This document shows, in pieces, positions 22,520 to 30,082 of a stretch of 33,252 nt of DNA (its first letter is position 1; each line of letters begins with the position of its first letter). The DNA comes from SVQP01 sp045594445 (GTDB lineage: Bacteria; Bacillota; Clostridia; Oscillospirales; CAG-272). The stretch lies in NCBI GenBank assembly GCA_045594445.1, contig JAZNYL010000058.1, positions 1-33,252 of the forward strand, written 5' to 3'. The position numbers and the translations under genes were made by a program. The notes below the pieces were generated by a model. It did not search any database, was not told the DNA's origin, and saw nothing but the letters and a program-made list of their open reading frames with translations.

Positions 22520-23329
22520 ATGTCCGAGCTTACCTATATTGACAGAATTAAGAAAATCAAATCCGAGCGTCGCATTACTAACGACAAGCTGTCCGAGATG
22601 ACCGGCATTCCGCTTGGCACTCTGTCCAAGATCTTAGCAGGCATCAGCGATTCGCCCAAGCTCTCCAATATGCTGGCCATCTGCCAGGCCTTGGATTGCT
22701 CGCTTGATTATATTGTAAGCGGCGTGCCGGAGAATCATCATAACTACACGCTCTCGGAAGGGGAGATCACGCTGGTAGAGCACTACCGCCGTCTGGATTC
22801 TCACGCGCAGGAGCTGGTTGCGCTGGTGCTGGACAAAGAATACGAAAGAGTTACGGCGGATACCTATCGCGCCTCTCCCGCAGCCTCTGCTCCCGCTGCG
22901 CGCACCCCCGAGATCAAGCCCTCCAAGAGCGGCTACACCCGCGTGGCCGGCGGACTTGGCAAGCGCACCATTTCGCTGTACGACCTGCCTGTTTCCGCAG
23001 GCACGGGCGTGTATCTGTTTGACAGTATTGCGACAGATATTGCAATTCCGGACAACGGAAAAACTGCCGAGGCGGACTACGCGCTGCGCATCAGCGGCGA
23101 CAGTATGGAGCCCAAATATCACGACCGCGACGTGCTGCTGATCCAGGAATGCGAGCAGGTCGAGCCGGGCGAGCTTGGCATTTTCGTGCTGGACGGCGAG
23201 GGTTATTTCAAGAAGTTCGGAGGCGATTGCCTGATCTCGCTCAACCCCTTCTACGCACCCATCATGCTGCGCGACTTCAACGATATCCGCTGCTGCGGCA
23301 GAGTCATCGGCAAGCTGCATAAGAAGTAA
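22520..23329 (+). CDS. XRE-family repressor with S24 autocleavage domain
   Basis: This 269-residue protein combines an N-terminal helix-turn-helix of the XRE type (about residues 8-65, ending in LDCSLDYIVSG) with a variable linker rich in Ala/Pro and a C-terminal S24 domain. ISGDSMEP places the nucleophile at Ser195 and GYFKKF the general-base Lys at 231. Ala160-Gly161 in PVSAGTG is the likely self-cleavage site, as in LexA and CI repressors. It may therefore be inactivated by RecA during DNA damage, but that is inference. The promoter contains dyads for its own control. There are no phage genes nearby, so it looks like a stand-alone regulator acting on the divergent small membrane gene. Confidence 0.92.
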   Translation: MSELTYIDRIKKIKSERRITNDKLSEMTGIPLGTLSKILAGISDSPKLSNMLAICQALDCSLDYIVSGVPENHHNYTLSEGEITLVEHYRRLDSHAQELVALVLDKEYERVTADTYRASPAASAPAARTPEIKPSKSGYTRVAGGLGKRTISLYDLPVSAGTGVYLFDSIATDIAIPDNGKTAEADYALRISGDSMEPKYHDRDVLLIQECEQVEPGELGIFVLDGEGYFKKFGGDCLISLNPFYAPIMLRDFNDIRCCGRVIGKLHKK

Positions 23330-23344
23330 GCAAAACAAAAATTT

Positions 23345-23376
23345 AAGGGTCTGCCCGCGGGCAGACCCTTTTTTCT
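23345..23376 (+). terminator. Terminator of the XRE/S24 repressor gene
   Basis: GGGTCTGCCCGCGGGCAGACCC is a perfect palindrome followed by TTTTTT, 16 bases after the stop codon. Confidence 0.93.
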
Positions 23377-23381
23377 TTAGT

Positions 23382-25031
23382 TTAATCAATGTTGGTAAAC
23401 GCATCCGGCCAAGCGTCGTGGTGCACGCTGTCGCTTCTGTAACGATCGGGATTGAGATTGTAAACAAAGACCTTGGAATTGCCGTAGCTGTGGATGGTAT
23501 TGGCAACCTCCACGGCGATATACGTGTACACAATATCGTCGCTGACCGCCTCGGGGGAATCCACCACGACCACGGGATACAGAACGTCGTATGCGTTTTC
23601 ACCGTTAGACAAAATCCGATCGTGCGCAAGTCCTGCAAGACCAATGATATCCTCGCTTGACGAGTGCGTGATTTTGATCAGCACGATCGAGTACTGCTCG
23701 AAATAGGTTCTGTCGAATGCAAGCTGCGTCTCGTATTGGCCAAGGATCTTTTTGTTGATCGCCTGGTATTGCTTGAACGTGTTGATCACGATGGCATCTT
23801 CGTCAAAATATTCGGTGCCGGTCGTGCAGAGAACGGTATCTCTGTAAAAGGGAATGGTGTCAAGGCCGCAATCGGTCACGTAAGGCTGCGTGATCGCGGT
23901 GGCGATCTTGCAAGTCAGACCGAACCAGTCGGCATCAAAGCCGACCGCACCGTATTGATAATAGATCACAAATCGGGCATCTTCGGGGATCGCTTCCGGC
24001 GAGCCGATCTCGGGCGCGTCTCCGTGGAAGATCACGCTTGCAAGCTGATCGCAATTCTCAAAAAACAGATTCTCAAGCATGGTGACGGTGGAGGGGATGT
24101 CCAGCGTCTTGATCGCCGTGCCGATAAAGGCGTCTTGACCGATGTATAAAAGGCCGTCGTTGAGCGTAATTTCCGAGAGCTGCGTGCAATCCTTGAAGAC
24201 TGCATCTCCGATATAGGTCACCGAGTGGGGGACTGTGGCCGTTTGCAGCGAGCTGCAGCCCAAAAAGGCCTTGTCGCCTAATCTTTCCAAGGAATTTGGC
24301 AACGCTGCCCCATTCAAGGGCGTATTGGCAAACCCGTCGCCTGTGTAAAGCGATTGCAGAGAAGTGCAATTGGCAAATGCATACGTGCCGATCTCCTGCA
24401 GCCCGGAGGGAACCTCCACGGTCTTCAGAGAAGAGCAGCCGTAGAACGCTTTGTCGCCGATGCTTGTAACGGTGCTCGGCACAGAAACGTATCGAAGGCT
24501 TTGATTATCTGCAAAAGCACCCTCGCCGATCGCCACCACTGTTTTGCCCATGATCTCTTCGGGAATGACCACGGTCTCGCTGCTTCCCATATATTCGGTG
24601 ATCATCATGGTGCCGTCGGGGAACTCGTGTACCTTGAATATGTCACCTATGGGGTCATATTCGGGCTGCTCCCCGCGCAGAATGGAGAAGAAGTTTTTCC
24701 AATCCACGGTGCCGTCAGCCGAGATCGTACCCTTGAGCGCATCCCAATCCGTGCCGAGCAGTAGCCCGGACATGGGAGCATCCTCGCCGTTCAAGACTTG
24801 GTCAAGGACGTGAACAATGCCACCCTCGGCCTCGGGATTGGCCGCCCTGTAAGCACCTGCGAGCGCAAGTGCACCCGCAATGGGAGTCAGCAGCAAAGCA
24901 AACGCCAGCACGGCCGCGATCAGCGCGACACGGAATCCGCGCTTTTTGTGTACGGGCACGGGCGCGTTTGCGTCCTTGAGCAGATCGTCGTCGATCCCGT
25001 CCATCAGCTCCATCAGTTTGAATTCAGTCAT
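23382..25031 (-). CDS. Membrane-anchored BspA-type LRR protein with C-terminal domain (pair A)
   Basis: This 549-residue protein has a cytosolic N-terminus of about 30 residues ending in HKKRGF, one transmembrane helix (about 33-58), a middle region with VDWKNFFSILRGEQ (about 110-125), and then LRR_5 (BspA/TpLRR) repeats from about 150 to 360, of the form ..IG..AF..C.SL..V.VP... A further roughly 185 residues after the repeats have no recognised family. It overlaps the preceding sigma gene by ATGA. By analogy with ECF operons the short cytosolic part may hold the sigma factor and the LRR part sense an external ligand. That is inference; no zinc-binding anti-sigma motif is visible. A paralogue lies at 25912-27192. 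Confidence 0.88.
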   Translation of the reverse strand: MTEFKLMELMDGIDDDLLKDANAPVPVHKKRGFRVALIAAVLAFALLLTPIAGALALAGAYRAANPEAEGGIVHVLDQVLNGEDAPMSGLLLGTDWDALKGTISADGTVDWKNFFSILRGEQPEYDPIGDIFKVHEFPDGTMMITEYMGSSETVVIPEEIMGKTVVAIGEGAFADNQSLRYVSVPSTVTSIGDKAFYGCSSLKTVEVPSGLQEIGTYAFANCTSLQSLYTGDGFANTPLNGAALPNSLERLGDKAFLGCSSLQTATVPHSVTYIGDAVFKDCTQLSEITLNDGLLYIGQDAFIGTAIKTLDIPSTVTMLENLFFENCDQLASVIFHGDAPEIGSPEAIPEDARFVIYYQYGAVGFDADWFGLTCKIATAITQPYVTDCGLDTIPFYRDTVLCTTGTEYFDEDAIVINTFKQYQAINKKILGQYETQLAFDRTYFEQYSIVLIKITHSSSEDIIGLAGLAHDRILSNGENAYDVLYPVVVVDSPEAVSDDIVYTYIAVEVANTIHSYGNSKVFVYNLNPDRYRSDSVHHDAWPDAFTNID

Positions 25032-25588
25032 ACGATATAGCCCTCCTGTTCTAAGTAGTCGCGCAGCTTGACGCGAGTACGGGAAAGGATTTTTTTGACG
25101 TTGTTGACCGTCAATCCGTACCGCTTGGCAATCGTCTCCATGCTGTCCACGTAGTAGTAGCGACGGATGAAGAGATTGCGCTCGCGCAAGGTAAGTGCGC
25201 GCAAAAAGCTGTTGATTACCTCGTAAAACTCGCGCTCCTCCACCTGCGATCGTACGTCGGTATCGGGGCAGGCAAGCTCCTGCATTTCATCCAACGCCAG
25301 CACCATCTCACCGCCGCCGCGTTTTTCGCGGTGCAGCTTGCGGTATCTGTCCAAGGAGAGGTGACGCGTAATGCCGCCAAGGTAGAGCTGCAGATGATCC
25401 GGACGCGCGGGCGGGATGGAGTTCCAGGCGCGCAGCCAGGTATCGTTGACGCATTCCTCTGCGTCTTGCAAGGAGCGCAGGATATTTTGCGCGATGGACA
25501 TGCAGTATTGACCGTATTTGGCGGACGATTCTCTGATCGCTTGCTCCGAGCGCGCAAAATACAGCGCAATGATGTCCTGATCCTGCAT
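25028..25588 (-). CDS. ECF-type RNA polymerase sigma factor (pair A)
   Basis: This 186-residue sigma-70-family protein of group IV (ECF) has region 2 at about 10-85, including DAEECVNDTWLRAWNSIPP, and region 4 at about 125-180 with a helix-turn-helix ending NNVKKILSRTRVKLR. There is no region 3 domain. The ATG at 25588 has AAGGAG about 9 bases upstream; an in-frame GTG at 25597 lies within that region and is rejected. The gene is coupled to the LRR membrane protein downstream by ATGA overlap. It has a paralogue of exactly equal length at 27189. The pair is likely a sigma factor and its membrane partner. Confidence 0.93.
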   Translation of the reverse strand: MQDQDIIALYFARSEQAIRESSAKYGQYCMSIAQNILRSLQDAEECVNDTWLRAWNSIPPARPDHLQLYLGGITRHLSLDRYRKLHREKRGGGEMVLALDEMQELACPDTDVRSQVEEREFYEVINSFLRALTLRERNLFIRRYYYVDSMETIAKRYGLTVNNVKKILSRTRVKLRDYLEQEGYIV

Positions 25589-25653
25589 AGAGATCACTCC
25601 TTTCCGAAAAATTTGGTCCTCTACTCTATAAGGCGACGTAAGGGCTTGATTGG

Positions 25654-25669
25654 TGACACTATTTTAGCA
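25654..25669 (-). promoter_or_regulatory. Conserved promoter box of pair A
   Basis: TGACACTATTTTAGCA on the plus strand reads TGCTAAAATAGTGTCA on the minus strand, which contains an extended -10 (TGCTAAAAT). A TTGAAT lies 17 bases before the TAAAAT. The 16-mer is identical at 27810-27825 before the paralogous sigma gene, and ATAAGG.CGACGT follows about 20 bases downstream in both. Confidence 0.65.
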
Positions 25670-25732
25670 TATTTTTTTGAATAATTCAAGATAAGTGTGT
25701 TATGAGCATCGGATTGTGGGCTTCAAGAAACA

Positions 25733-25839
25733 ATGTAGGGGAGGATATCATCCTCCCGCACGAAAACGTTTTTTGTTCGTATTGTTTCAACGCTGATCCT
25801 GTTTCTTCGCGTGCGGGAGGATGATATCCTCCCCTACAT
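25733..25839. repeat. Perfect 30-base inverted repeat with 47-base loop
   Basis: 25733-25762 and 25810-25839 are exact reverse complements, each starting or ending with ATGTAGGGGAGG-type sequence. Each arm contains its own GGGAGGAT/ATCCTCCC hairpin. The build is like that of the repeats at 1-58 and 293-350 (GTAGGGGAG plus inner hairpin), so it may be a related family member. Confidence 0.85.
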
Positions 25840-25871
25840 AGTTGTGAACAAAACATTGTTATGCATAAAAC

Positions 25872-25896
25872 CCGCCCGCGGCACAGCCGCGGGCGG
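25872..25896 (-). terminator. Terminator of LRR gene in pair B
   Basis: CCGCCCGCGGC pairs exactly with GCCGCGGGCGG around a three-base loop; the minus-strand tail is GTTTTA. It follows the stop at 25912 and separates the two sigma-LRR units. Confidence 0.85.
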
Positions 25897-25911
25897 TAAG
25901 ACGGTAAGATA

Positions 25912-27192
25912 TTATTGGGGTATGGTGGGCTCGACAACGTGACAGGTGTGTCCGTACCACGTGTCCTCGCCAAAGCCGGTTTTGCCGGGCAAATAGCAAA
26001 CGGTGTAATCGGGGGATTGGTAATAAGGTGATCCATCCGAGTCGGGAGGCGTCGGCGGCTGTTCAATGGTGGGAGCATTGCCGTTGAAAAACACGATTTT
26101 TAGGTTTCTGCATTCTGAAAAACCGATGTCGTACATATCGGTTACGGTGGAGGGGATGGTGATGATTTCAATCGCGGTGCCCGAGAAGGCCTTACTACCG
26201 ATCTTGACAAGTCCTTCGTTGAGCGTGATCCGTTCAAGGCTTTCGCAGCCTTCAAACGCATCGTATTCAATTTCGGTAATCGTGGAGGGGAGGGTGATTT
26301 TTTGCAAATTTTTCATACCCTTGAACGCAGCCTCGGGAATGACGGTTATGCCCTCGGGGATGACAAGCTCGGTCATGCCTGAGGCCCAGAACGCGGCGTC
26401 GCCCAGAACCCTGACGGAGGAGGGAATATCCAGGTGCTCCAGGTTACGGCAGGTCATGAAAGCACAATCGTCAATCGTGTGCAGCGTTTCGGGGAGTGTG
26501 ATCTCGGTCAATGAATAGCAGGCCCAAAATGCACCGTCTCCAATGACTTCAAGATTTTCCGACATTTCAACTGTCTGCAGGTTGATGCAACCGGTAAACG
26601 CACCCTTGTCGATCAGCGTGACCGTGTCCGGAATGACCACGTGCAGCAAATTCTCGTCCTTGCCGAACACGTGCTCACCGATTTCGGTGACGGGAAGTCC
26701 GTCTATGGTTTCGGGAATGACCACGGTCTCCATTTTGCCCGTGTATGCCACGATGCGCATGCTGTTCTCGTCAATCAAAACGGCACGGAACGGCGAATCT
26801 GTCGGCTCTTGTTCGTCCTCTTCTCCGCGCAGAGCGGCAAGCAGGGCGTTCCAGTCAACCTCTCCGTTGTCGGAAAAGATGGTATCAAGTGCGGCGGGAT
26901 TGAGGCCAAGCGATTCGGCAACCACGCCGGAAAAGGGCTGATCGGCCTTACCCAAGGCTCTGTCAAGCGCCATTACCCAATTTCCTTCAAATTCCGGGTT
27001 GGCGGTCTGATAGCCTTTGGCCAGCGAAAATGCGCCGACGATCGGTGTTATCATGAGGATCAGGGCAAGCGCGGCAGCGGCCAGCATGACTGCAAAGCTG
27101 CGCTTTTTGCGAAATGGCACGGGCCTGTCCGCGGCGGCGATGATCTCGGGATCAATCTCGCCAAGTAAATCAAAAAATCTTTGTTCTTTCAT
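25912..27192 (-). CDS. Membrane-anchored BspA-type LRR protein (pair B)
   Basis: This 426-residue paralogue of the protein at 23382 has the same layout: a short cytosolic N-terminus ending FRKKRSF, one transmembrane helix (about 32-57), a middle region with VDWNALLAALRGEE, and LRR_5 repeats from about 150 to 370 of the type ..IG.GAF..C.SL..I.LPE.... It lacks the extra C-terminal domain and ends in a short Pro/Ser/Tyr-rich tail. The start at 27192 overlaps the sigma stop as ATGA, matching pair A; a GTG further upstream is not needed. The predicted role is a surface sensor or sigma-factor partner, not shown by sequence. Confidence 0.88.
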   Translation of the reverse strand: MKEQRFFDLLGEIDPEIIAAADRPVPFRKKRSFAVMLAAAALALILMITPIVGAFSLAKGYQTANPEFEGNWVMALDRALGKADQPFSGVVAESLGLNPAALDTIFSDNGEVDWNALLAALRGEEDEQEPTDSPFRAVLIDENSMRIVAYTGKMETVVIPETIDGLPVTEIGEHVFGKDENLLHVVIPDTVTLIDKGAFTGCINLQTVEMSENLEVIGDGAFWACYSLTEITLPETLHTIDDCAFMTCRNLEHLDIPSSVRVLGDAAFWASGMTELVIPEGITVIPEAAFKGMKNLQKITLPSTITEIEYDAFEGCESLERITLNEGLVKIGSKAFSGTAIEIITIPSTVTDMYDIGFSECRNLKIVFFNGNAPTIEQPPTPPDSDGSPYYQSPDYTVCYLPGKTGFGEDTWYGHTCHVVEPTIPQ

Positions 27193-27749
27193 AGCGTCGT
27201 CCACTCTCTATCCAAGTAATTTTTGAGCTTTTGTCTGGTTCTGGAAAGAATTTTCAGAACGTTGTTTTGTGAAGTACCAAAACGCTTGGCAATCGCGGGT
27301 ACGCTGTCCGCAAAGAAATAGCGGCGCACGAATACATGGCGGTCACGCTCGGGCAGGGAATAGAGAAAGGCGTTGATCAGATCCACAAAGTCCTGCTCGC
27401 GCCACTCGTCCTCCGGTAAGTAGTCCGAGGCCGTGATCTCGCTGATCTCGTCAAACGCGATCACGATCTCACCAAATCCGCGCTTTTCGCGGTGAGCAGC
27501 CTTGTATTTGTCAAGAGCCAAATTGCGGGTGATCCTGCCAAGATAAGCCTTAAGCACGTTCGGCCTTGCGGGTGGGATGGAGTTCCAGGTACGCAGCCAC
27601 GTATCGTTGACGCATTCCTCGGCATCCTGCAGATTTTGCAGAATATTGAGCGCAATACTCGTGCAAAAGCTGCCGTATTTTGCTGCTGTTTCGGCAATGG
27701 CGCGCTCATCCCTTGCATCATACAGCGCAATGATCTGACTGTCCAGCAT
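27189..27749 (-). CDS. ECF-type RNA polymerase sigma factor (pair B)
   Basis: This 186-residue ECF sigma factor is closely related over its whole length to the one at 25028 (shared DAEECVNDTWLR.WNSIPPAR, HREKRG and NNV.KILSRTR.KL). Region 2 lies at about 8-85 and the region 4 helix-turn-helix at about 125-180. AAAGGAG lies 9 bases before the ATG at 27749, and longer in-frame starts reach into the promoter. It overlaps the LRR membrane protein gene by ATGA. The promoter box at 27810 is the same as for pair A, suggesting common or cross regulation. Confidence 0.93.
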   Translation of the reverse strand: MLDSQIIALYDARDERAIAETAAKYGSFCTSIALNILQNLQDAEECVNDTWLRTWNSIPPARPNVLKAYLGRITRNLALDKYKAAHREKRGFGEIVIAFDEISEITASDYLPEDEWREQDFVDLINAFLYSLPERDRHVFVRRYFFADSVPAIAKRFGTSQNNVLKILSRTRQKLKNYLDREWTTL

Positions 27750-27809
27750 ACAAGCAATCTCCTTTCGTTTTTGTCCTTCACCCATAAAGACGACGTCCTG
27801 CGAGGATTC

Positions 27810-27825
27810 TGACACTATTTTAGCA
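27810..27825 (-). promoter_or_regulatory. Conserved promoter box of pair B
   Basis: This is the same 16-mer as at 25654-25669 (TGCTAAAATAGTGTCA on the minus strand, extended -10). TTGTTT lies 17 bases before the TAAAAT and overlaps the T-run of the upstream terminator. CGACGT follows at 27791-27796, as in pair A. Confidence 0.65.
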
Positions 27826-27846
27826 GAATTTTTGCAAAAAAACAAA

Positions 27847-27867
27847 CGCCCGCGAAAATCGCGGGCG
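27847..27867 (-). terminator. Terminator of the PH-like membrane protein gene
   Basis: CGCCCGCG pairs with CGCGGGCG, followed on the minus strand by TTTGTTTTTTTG, 27 bases after the stop at 27894. Confidence 0.85.
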
Positions 27868-27893
27868 GTACGTATGGACGAATTGGATGGGAA

Positions 27894-28373
27894 TTAAGCT
27901 TCAGCCTCTGCAGCTGCTTCTGCGGGAGCTGCCTTAGCCTTTGCCATCTGCTCGTTACATGCATTGTAGAAATCCTTGGCGTTTGCGATGCCGTAGATTT
28001 TGATCTGGTTCTTTTTGCCACCGTTCAGGCACTTGACGGTGATCATGCCCTTGCCGTATTTGATGGAAGAGATCTGGTCAAAGGTGAGATCAAAGGTGCC
28101 GAAGCGGAAAGAATTACCGTAAATGCCGCACTCGGTCAGAGTAGCCTTGCTTCTGATCAGACCGATGATGTCAAGAATAACGCTGATCCAGGAGAGAAAA
28201 ACAAAGATTCCAATGATAATTGCCAGAATCCAACCAAGGATCGGAATCAGTGCAATCAGTGCGGTAATAATGCCGATGAAGATATAGCCGATAATGGTAC
28301 CAATGATGTACCCGATGAGTCTGCCAACGCCCATGCTTTCGGAACGAAGAGCAGTTGCTTCTTTGTTGTTCAT
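27894..28373 (-). CDS. Two-helix membrane protein with PH-like domain
   Basis: This 159-residue protein has a short polar start, two long hydrophobic segments (about 16-42 and 46-73), and then a beta-rich region (TECGIYGNSFRFGTFDLTF, ITVKCLN) that resembles bacterial PH (bPH/YdbT-like) domains. It ends in an Ala/Glu/Lys-rich tail. I do not recognise a named family. AGGAGG precedes the ATG at 28373. It lies 53 bases after tyrS, and only a weak TACGGA/TCCGTA hairpin separates them, so it may be cotranscribed with tyrS. Its function is unknown. Confidence 0.8.
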   Translation of the reverse strand: MNNKEATALRSESMGVGRLIGYIIGTIIGYIFIGIITALIALIPILGWILAIIIGIFVFLSWISVILDIIGLIRSKATLTECGIYGNSFRFGTFDLTFDQISSIKYGKGMITVKCLNGGKKNQIKIYGIANAKDFYNACNEQMAKAKAAPAEAAAEAEA

Positions 28374-28426
28374 AAGAAGTTCCTCCAAAAGAAATTTATT
28401 TTTTACGGAAATACGTCCGTAGCGTG

Positions 28427-29659
28427 TTACTCTGCAATAACCTTCACAAAGGTCTTCTTGCCCTTGCGGAACAGCTTGCCCTCGGCAAAGTCAGCCTTAG
28501 TGTATGCGGTCTTGAAGTCGGTGATCTTTTCGCCGTCCACGGTTACGCCGCCCTGCTGGATGGCGGTGCGCGCTTCGGACTTGGACTTGACCAGCCCTGC
28601 CTTGACCATGACCGAGCCGATGTCGATCTGACCCTCGACCATGCCGCCTGTAAAGTCAGCATCGGTCAACTTGGCAACGGGAGCGTCCGCCGCGCCGCCT
28701 GCGGTGAACAGGGAACGAGCCTGCGCCTGTGCCTTTTCAGCTTCTTCCTCGCCGTGAACCAGCTTGGTCAGCTCGTAAGCAAGAATTTCCTTGGCGGTGT
28801 TGAGCTGTGCGCCCTCCCAAGCGTCCATTGCGTCGATCTGCTCAAGAGGCAGGAAGGTCAGCATACGGATGCACTTGAGTACGTCCGCGTCGCCCACGTT
28901 TCTCCAGTACTGGTAGAAATCGTAGGGTGTGGTCTTATTGGGATCCAGCCAAACGGCGCCGGATGCGGTCTTGCCCATCTTCTTGCCCTCGGAGTTGAGC
29001 AAGAGGGTAATGGTCATAGCGTAAGCGTCCTTGCCCAGCTTTCTGCGGATCAGCTCGGTGCCGCCCAGCATGTTGGACCACTGGTCGTCGCCGCCGAACT
29101 GCATGTTGCAGCCAAAGGTCTTGTACAGATGGTAGAAGTCGTAGGACTGCATGATCATGTAGTTGAATTCAAGGAAGGAAAGACCTTTTTCCATTCTCTG
29201 CTTGTAGCATTCTGCCGTCAGCATCTTGTTGACAGAGAAGCATGCGCCAACGTCGCGCAGCACGTCAACGTAATTGAGCTGAAGCAGCCAATCCTTGTTG
29301 TTGACAAGGATAGCCTTGTCCTCGCCGAAGTCGATAAAGCGCGACATCTGCTTCTTGAAGCATTCCACGTTGTGCGCAATGGTCTCTTCGGTCATCATTT
29401 GCCTCATGTCGGTTCTGCCCGAGGGGTCGCCGATCATAGCCGTGCCACCGCCGATCAGAACGACGGGCTTGTTTCCTGCCATCTGCAGTCTCTTCATCAG
29501 GCACAGAGCCATGAAGTGACCGACGTGCAGCGAATCTGCCGTGGGGTCAAAGCCGATGTAGAAGGTCGCCTTACCCGCGTTGATCATGTCTCTGATCTCT
29601 GCTTCGTCGGTGACCTGGGCGATCAGTCCCCTGGCTTGCAATTCTTCATAGATTTGCAT
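28427..29659 (-). CDS. tyrS: Tyrosine--tRNA ligase
   Basis: This 410-residue class I synthetase charges tRNA-Tyr. FYIGFDPTADSLHVGH holds the HIGH motif and GKKMGKTASGAVWLDP the KMSKS equivalent. The segment NYMIMQSYDFYHLY.T..CNMQFGGDDQW contains the tyrosine-binding residues, and the C-terminus carries an S4 RNA-binding domain (SKSEARTAIQQGGVTVDG). AAGGAG precedes the ATG at 29659; a longer frame would run into the leader terminator. It follows a T-box leader and consensus promoter. Length is typical. Confidence 0.97.
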   Translation of the reverse strand: MQIYEELQARGLIAQVTDEAEIRDMINAGKATFYIGFDPTADSLHVGHFMALCLMKRLQMAGNKPVVLIGGGTAMIGDPSGRTDMRQMMTEETIAHNVECFKKQMSRFIDFGEDKAILVNNKDWLLQLNYVDVLRDVGACFSVNKMLTAECYKQRMEKGLSFLEFNYMIMQSYDFYHLYKTFGCNMQFGGDDQWSNMLGGTELIRRKLGKDAYAMTITLLLNSEGKKMGKTASGAVWLDPNKTTPYDFYQYWRNVGDADVLKCIRMLTFLPLEQIDAMDAWEGAQLNTAKEILAYELTKLVHGEEEAEKAQAQARSLFTAGGAADAPVAKLTDADFTGGMVEGQIDIGSVMVKAGLVKSKSEARTAIQQGGVTVDGEKITDFKTAYTKADFAEGKLFRKGKKTFVKVIAE

Positions 29660-29689
29660 AGTTGTTTTCTCCTTTTTGTAAAAAAATAA

Positions 29690-29983
29690 AAAGTCCCCGA
29701 CCTCGGTACGCACCGAAATCAAGGACGGGCGGGGACGCCGCCGTGTTACCACCTTGCTTTACCTCTTTTTTGCAAAAGAAGCCTCTGCCGGCTGTGGGTG
29801 AAGCATCACGTCACAGTCGCGTTCCGATAACGGGGAAGACCGCCGCAGCCTACTGGGATCAACCGTTGGGTGCGGAGCTCGGGGAGGTATTTCGCCGTCG
29901 CCTGTCTCGCCCCTCTCATCCACCGGGTACTTTCTGTGAGTCGCGTGCGGTTACTTTTTCCCGTCAAAGCCGATATATACGAC
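29690..29983 (-). promoter_or_regulatory. T-box leader of tyrS
   Basis: On the minus strand GCAAGGTGGTAACACGGCGG (29738-29757) is a T-box sequence near the consensus. It is followed by a terminator whose stem pairs GTCCCCG with CGGGGAC (ending 29693) before TTTTTA. In the stem I base the minus strand reads GCGAAATACCTCCCC; TAC (29887-29889) is a Tyr codon in the expected 3' specifier position. Uncharged tRNA-Tyr should allow read-through into tyrS. Confidence 0.9.
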
Positions 29984-30012
29984 ATTATATAGCATGGGAA
30001 CGGATTTGTCAA
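29984..30012 (-). promoter_or_regulatory. Consensus promoter of tyrS
   Basis: On the minus strand TTGACA (30007-30012), a 17-base spacer and TATAAT (29984-29989) match the sigma-A consensus exactly, just before the T-box leader. Confidence 0.85.
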
Positions 30013-30041
30013 GTGGAAATCACGATTTTTTGCATGAAAAA

Positions 30042-30068
30042 AGGGCTCTTCCATGGGAAAGAGCCCCT
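30042..30068 (-). terminator. Terminator of the Thr/Glu-rich lipoprotein gene
   Basis: GGGCTCTT pairs with AAGAGCCC around CCATGG-type sequence; the minus-strand tail is TTTTTTCATG, 14 bases after the stop at 30083. Confidence 0.85.
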
Positions 30069-30082
30069 TGTTTTGATTCAGA

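Noticed and set aside
22520..23329. Prophage inferred from the CI-like repressor
   Set aside because: No integrase, structural or lysis genes are nearby; flanking genes are sporulation and surface-signalling genes.
25603..25618. Extra repressor site near sigma pair A
   Set aside because: TTTCCGAAAAATTT resembles a half-site but lacks the CGG partner and overlaps the ribosome-binding site region by chance.
29984..30012. tyrS promoter as a target of the XRE/S24 repressor
   Set aside because: It shares TTGACAAATCCGTT with the promoter at 22370-22398, but the second half of the dyad is missing.
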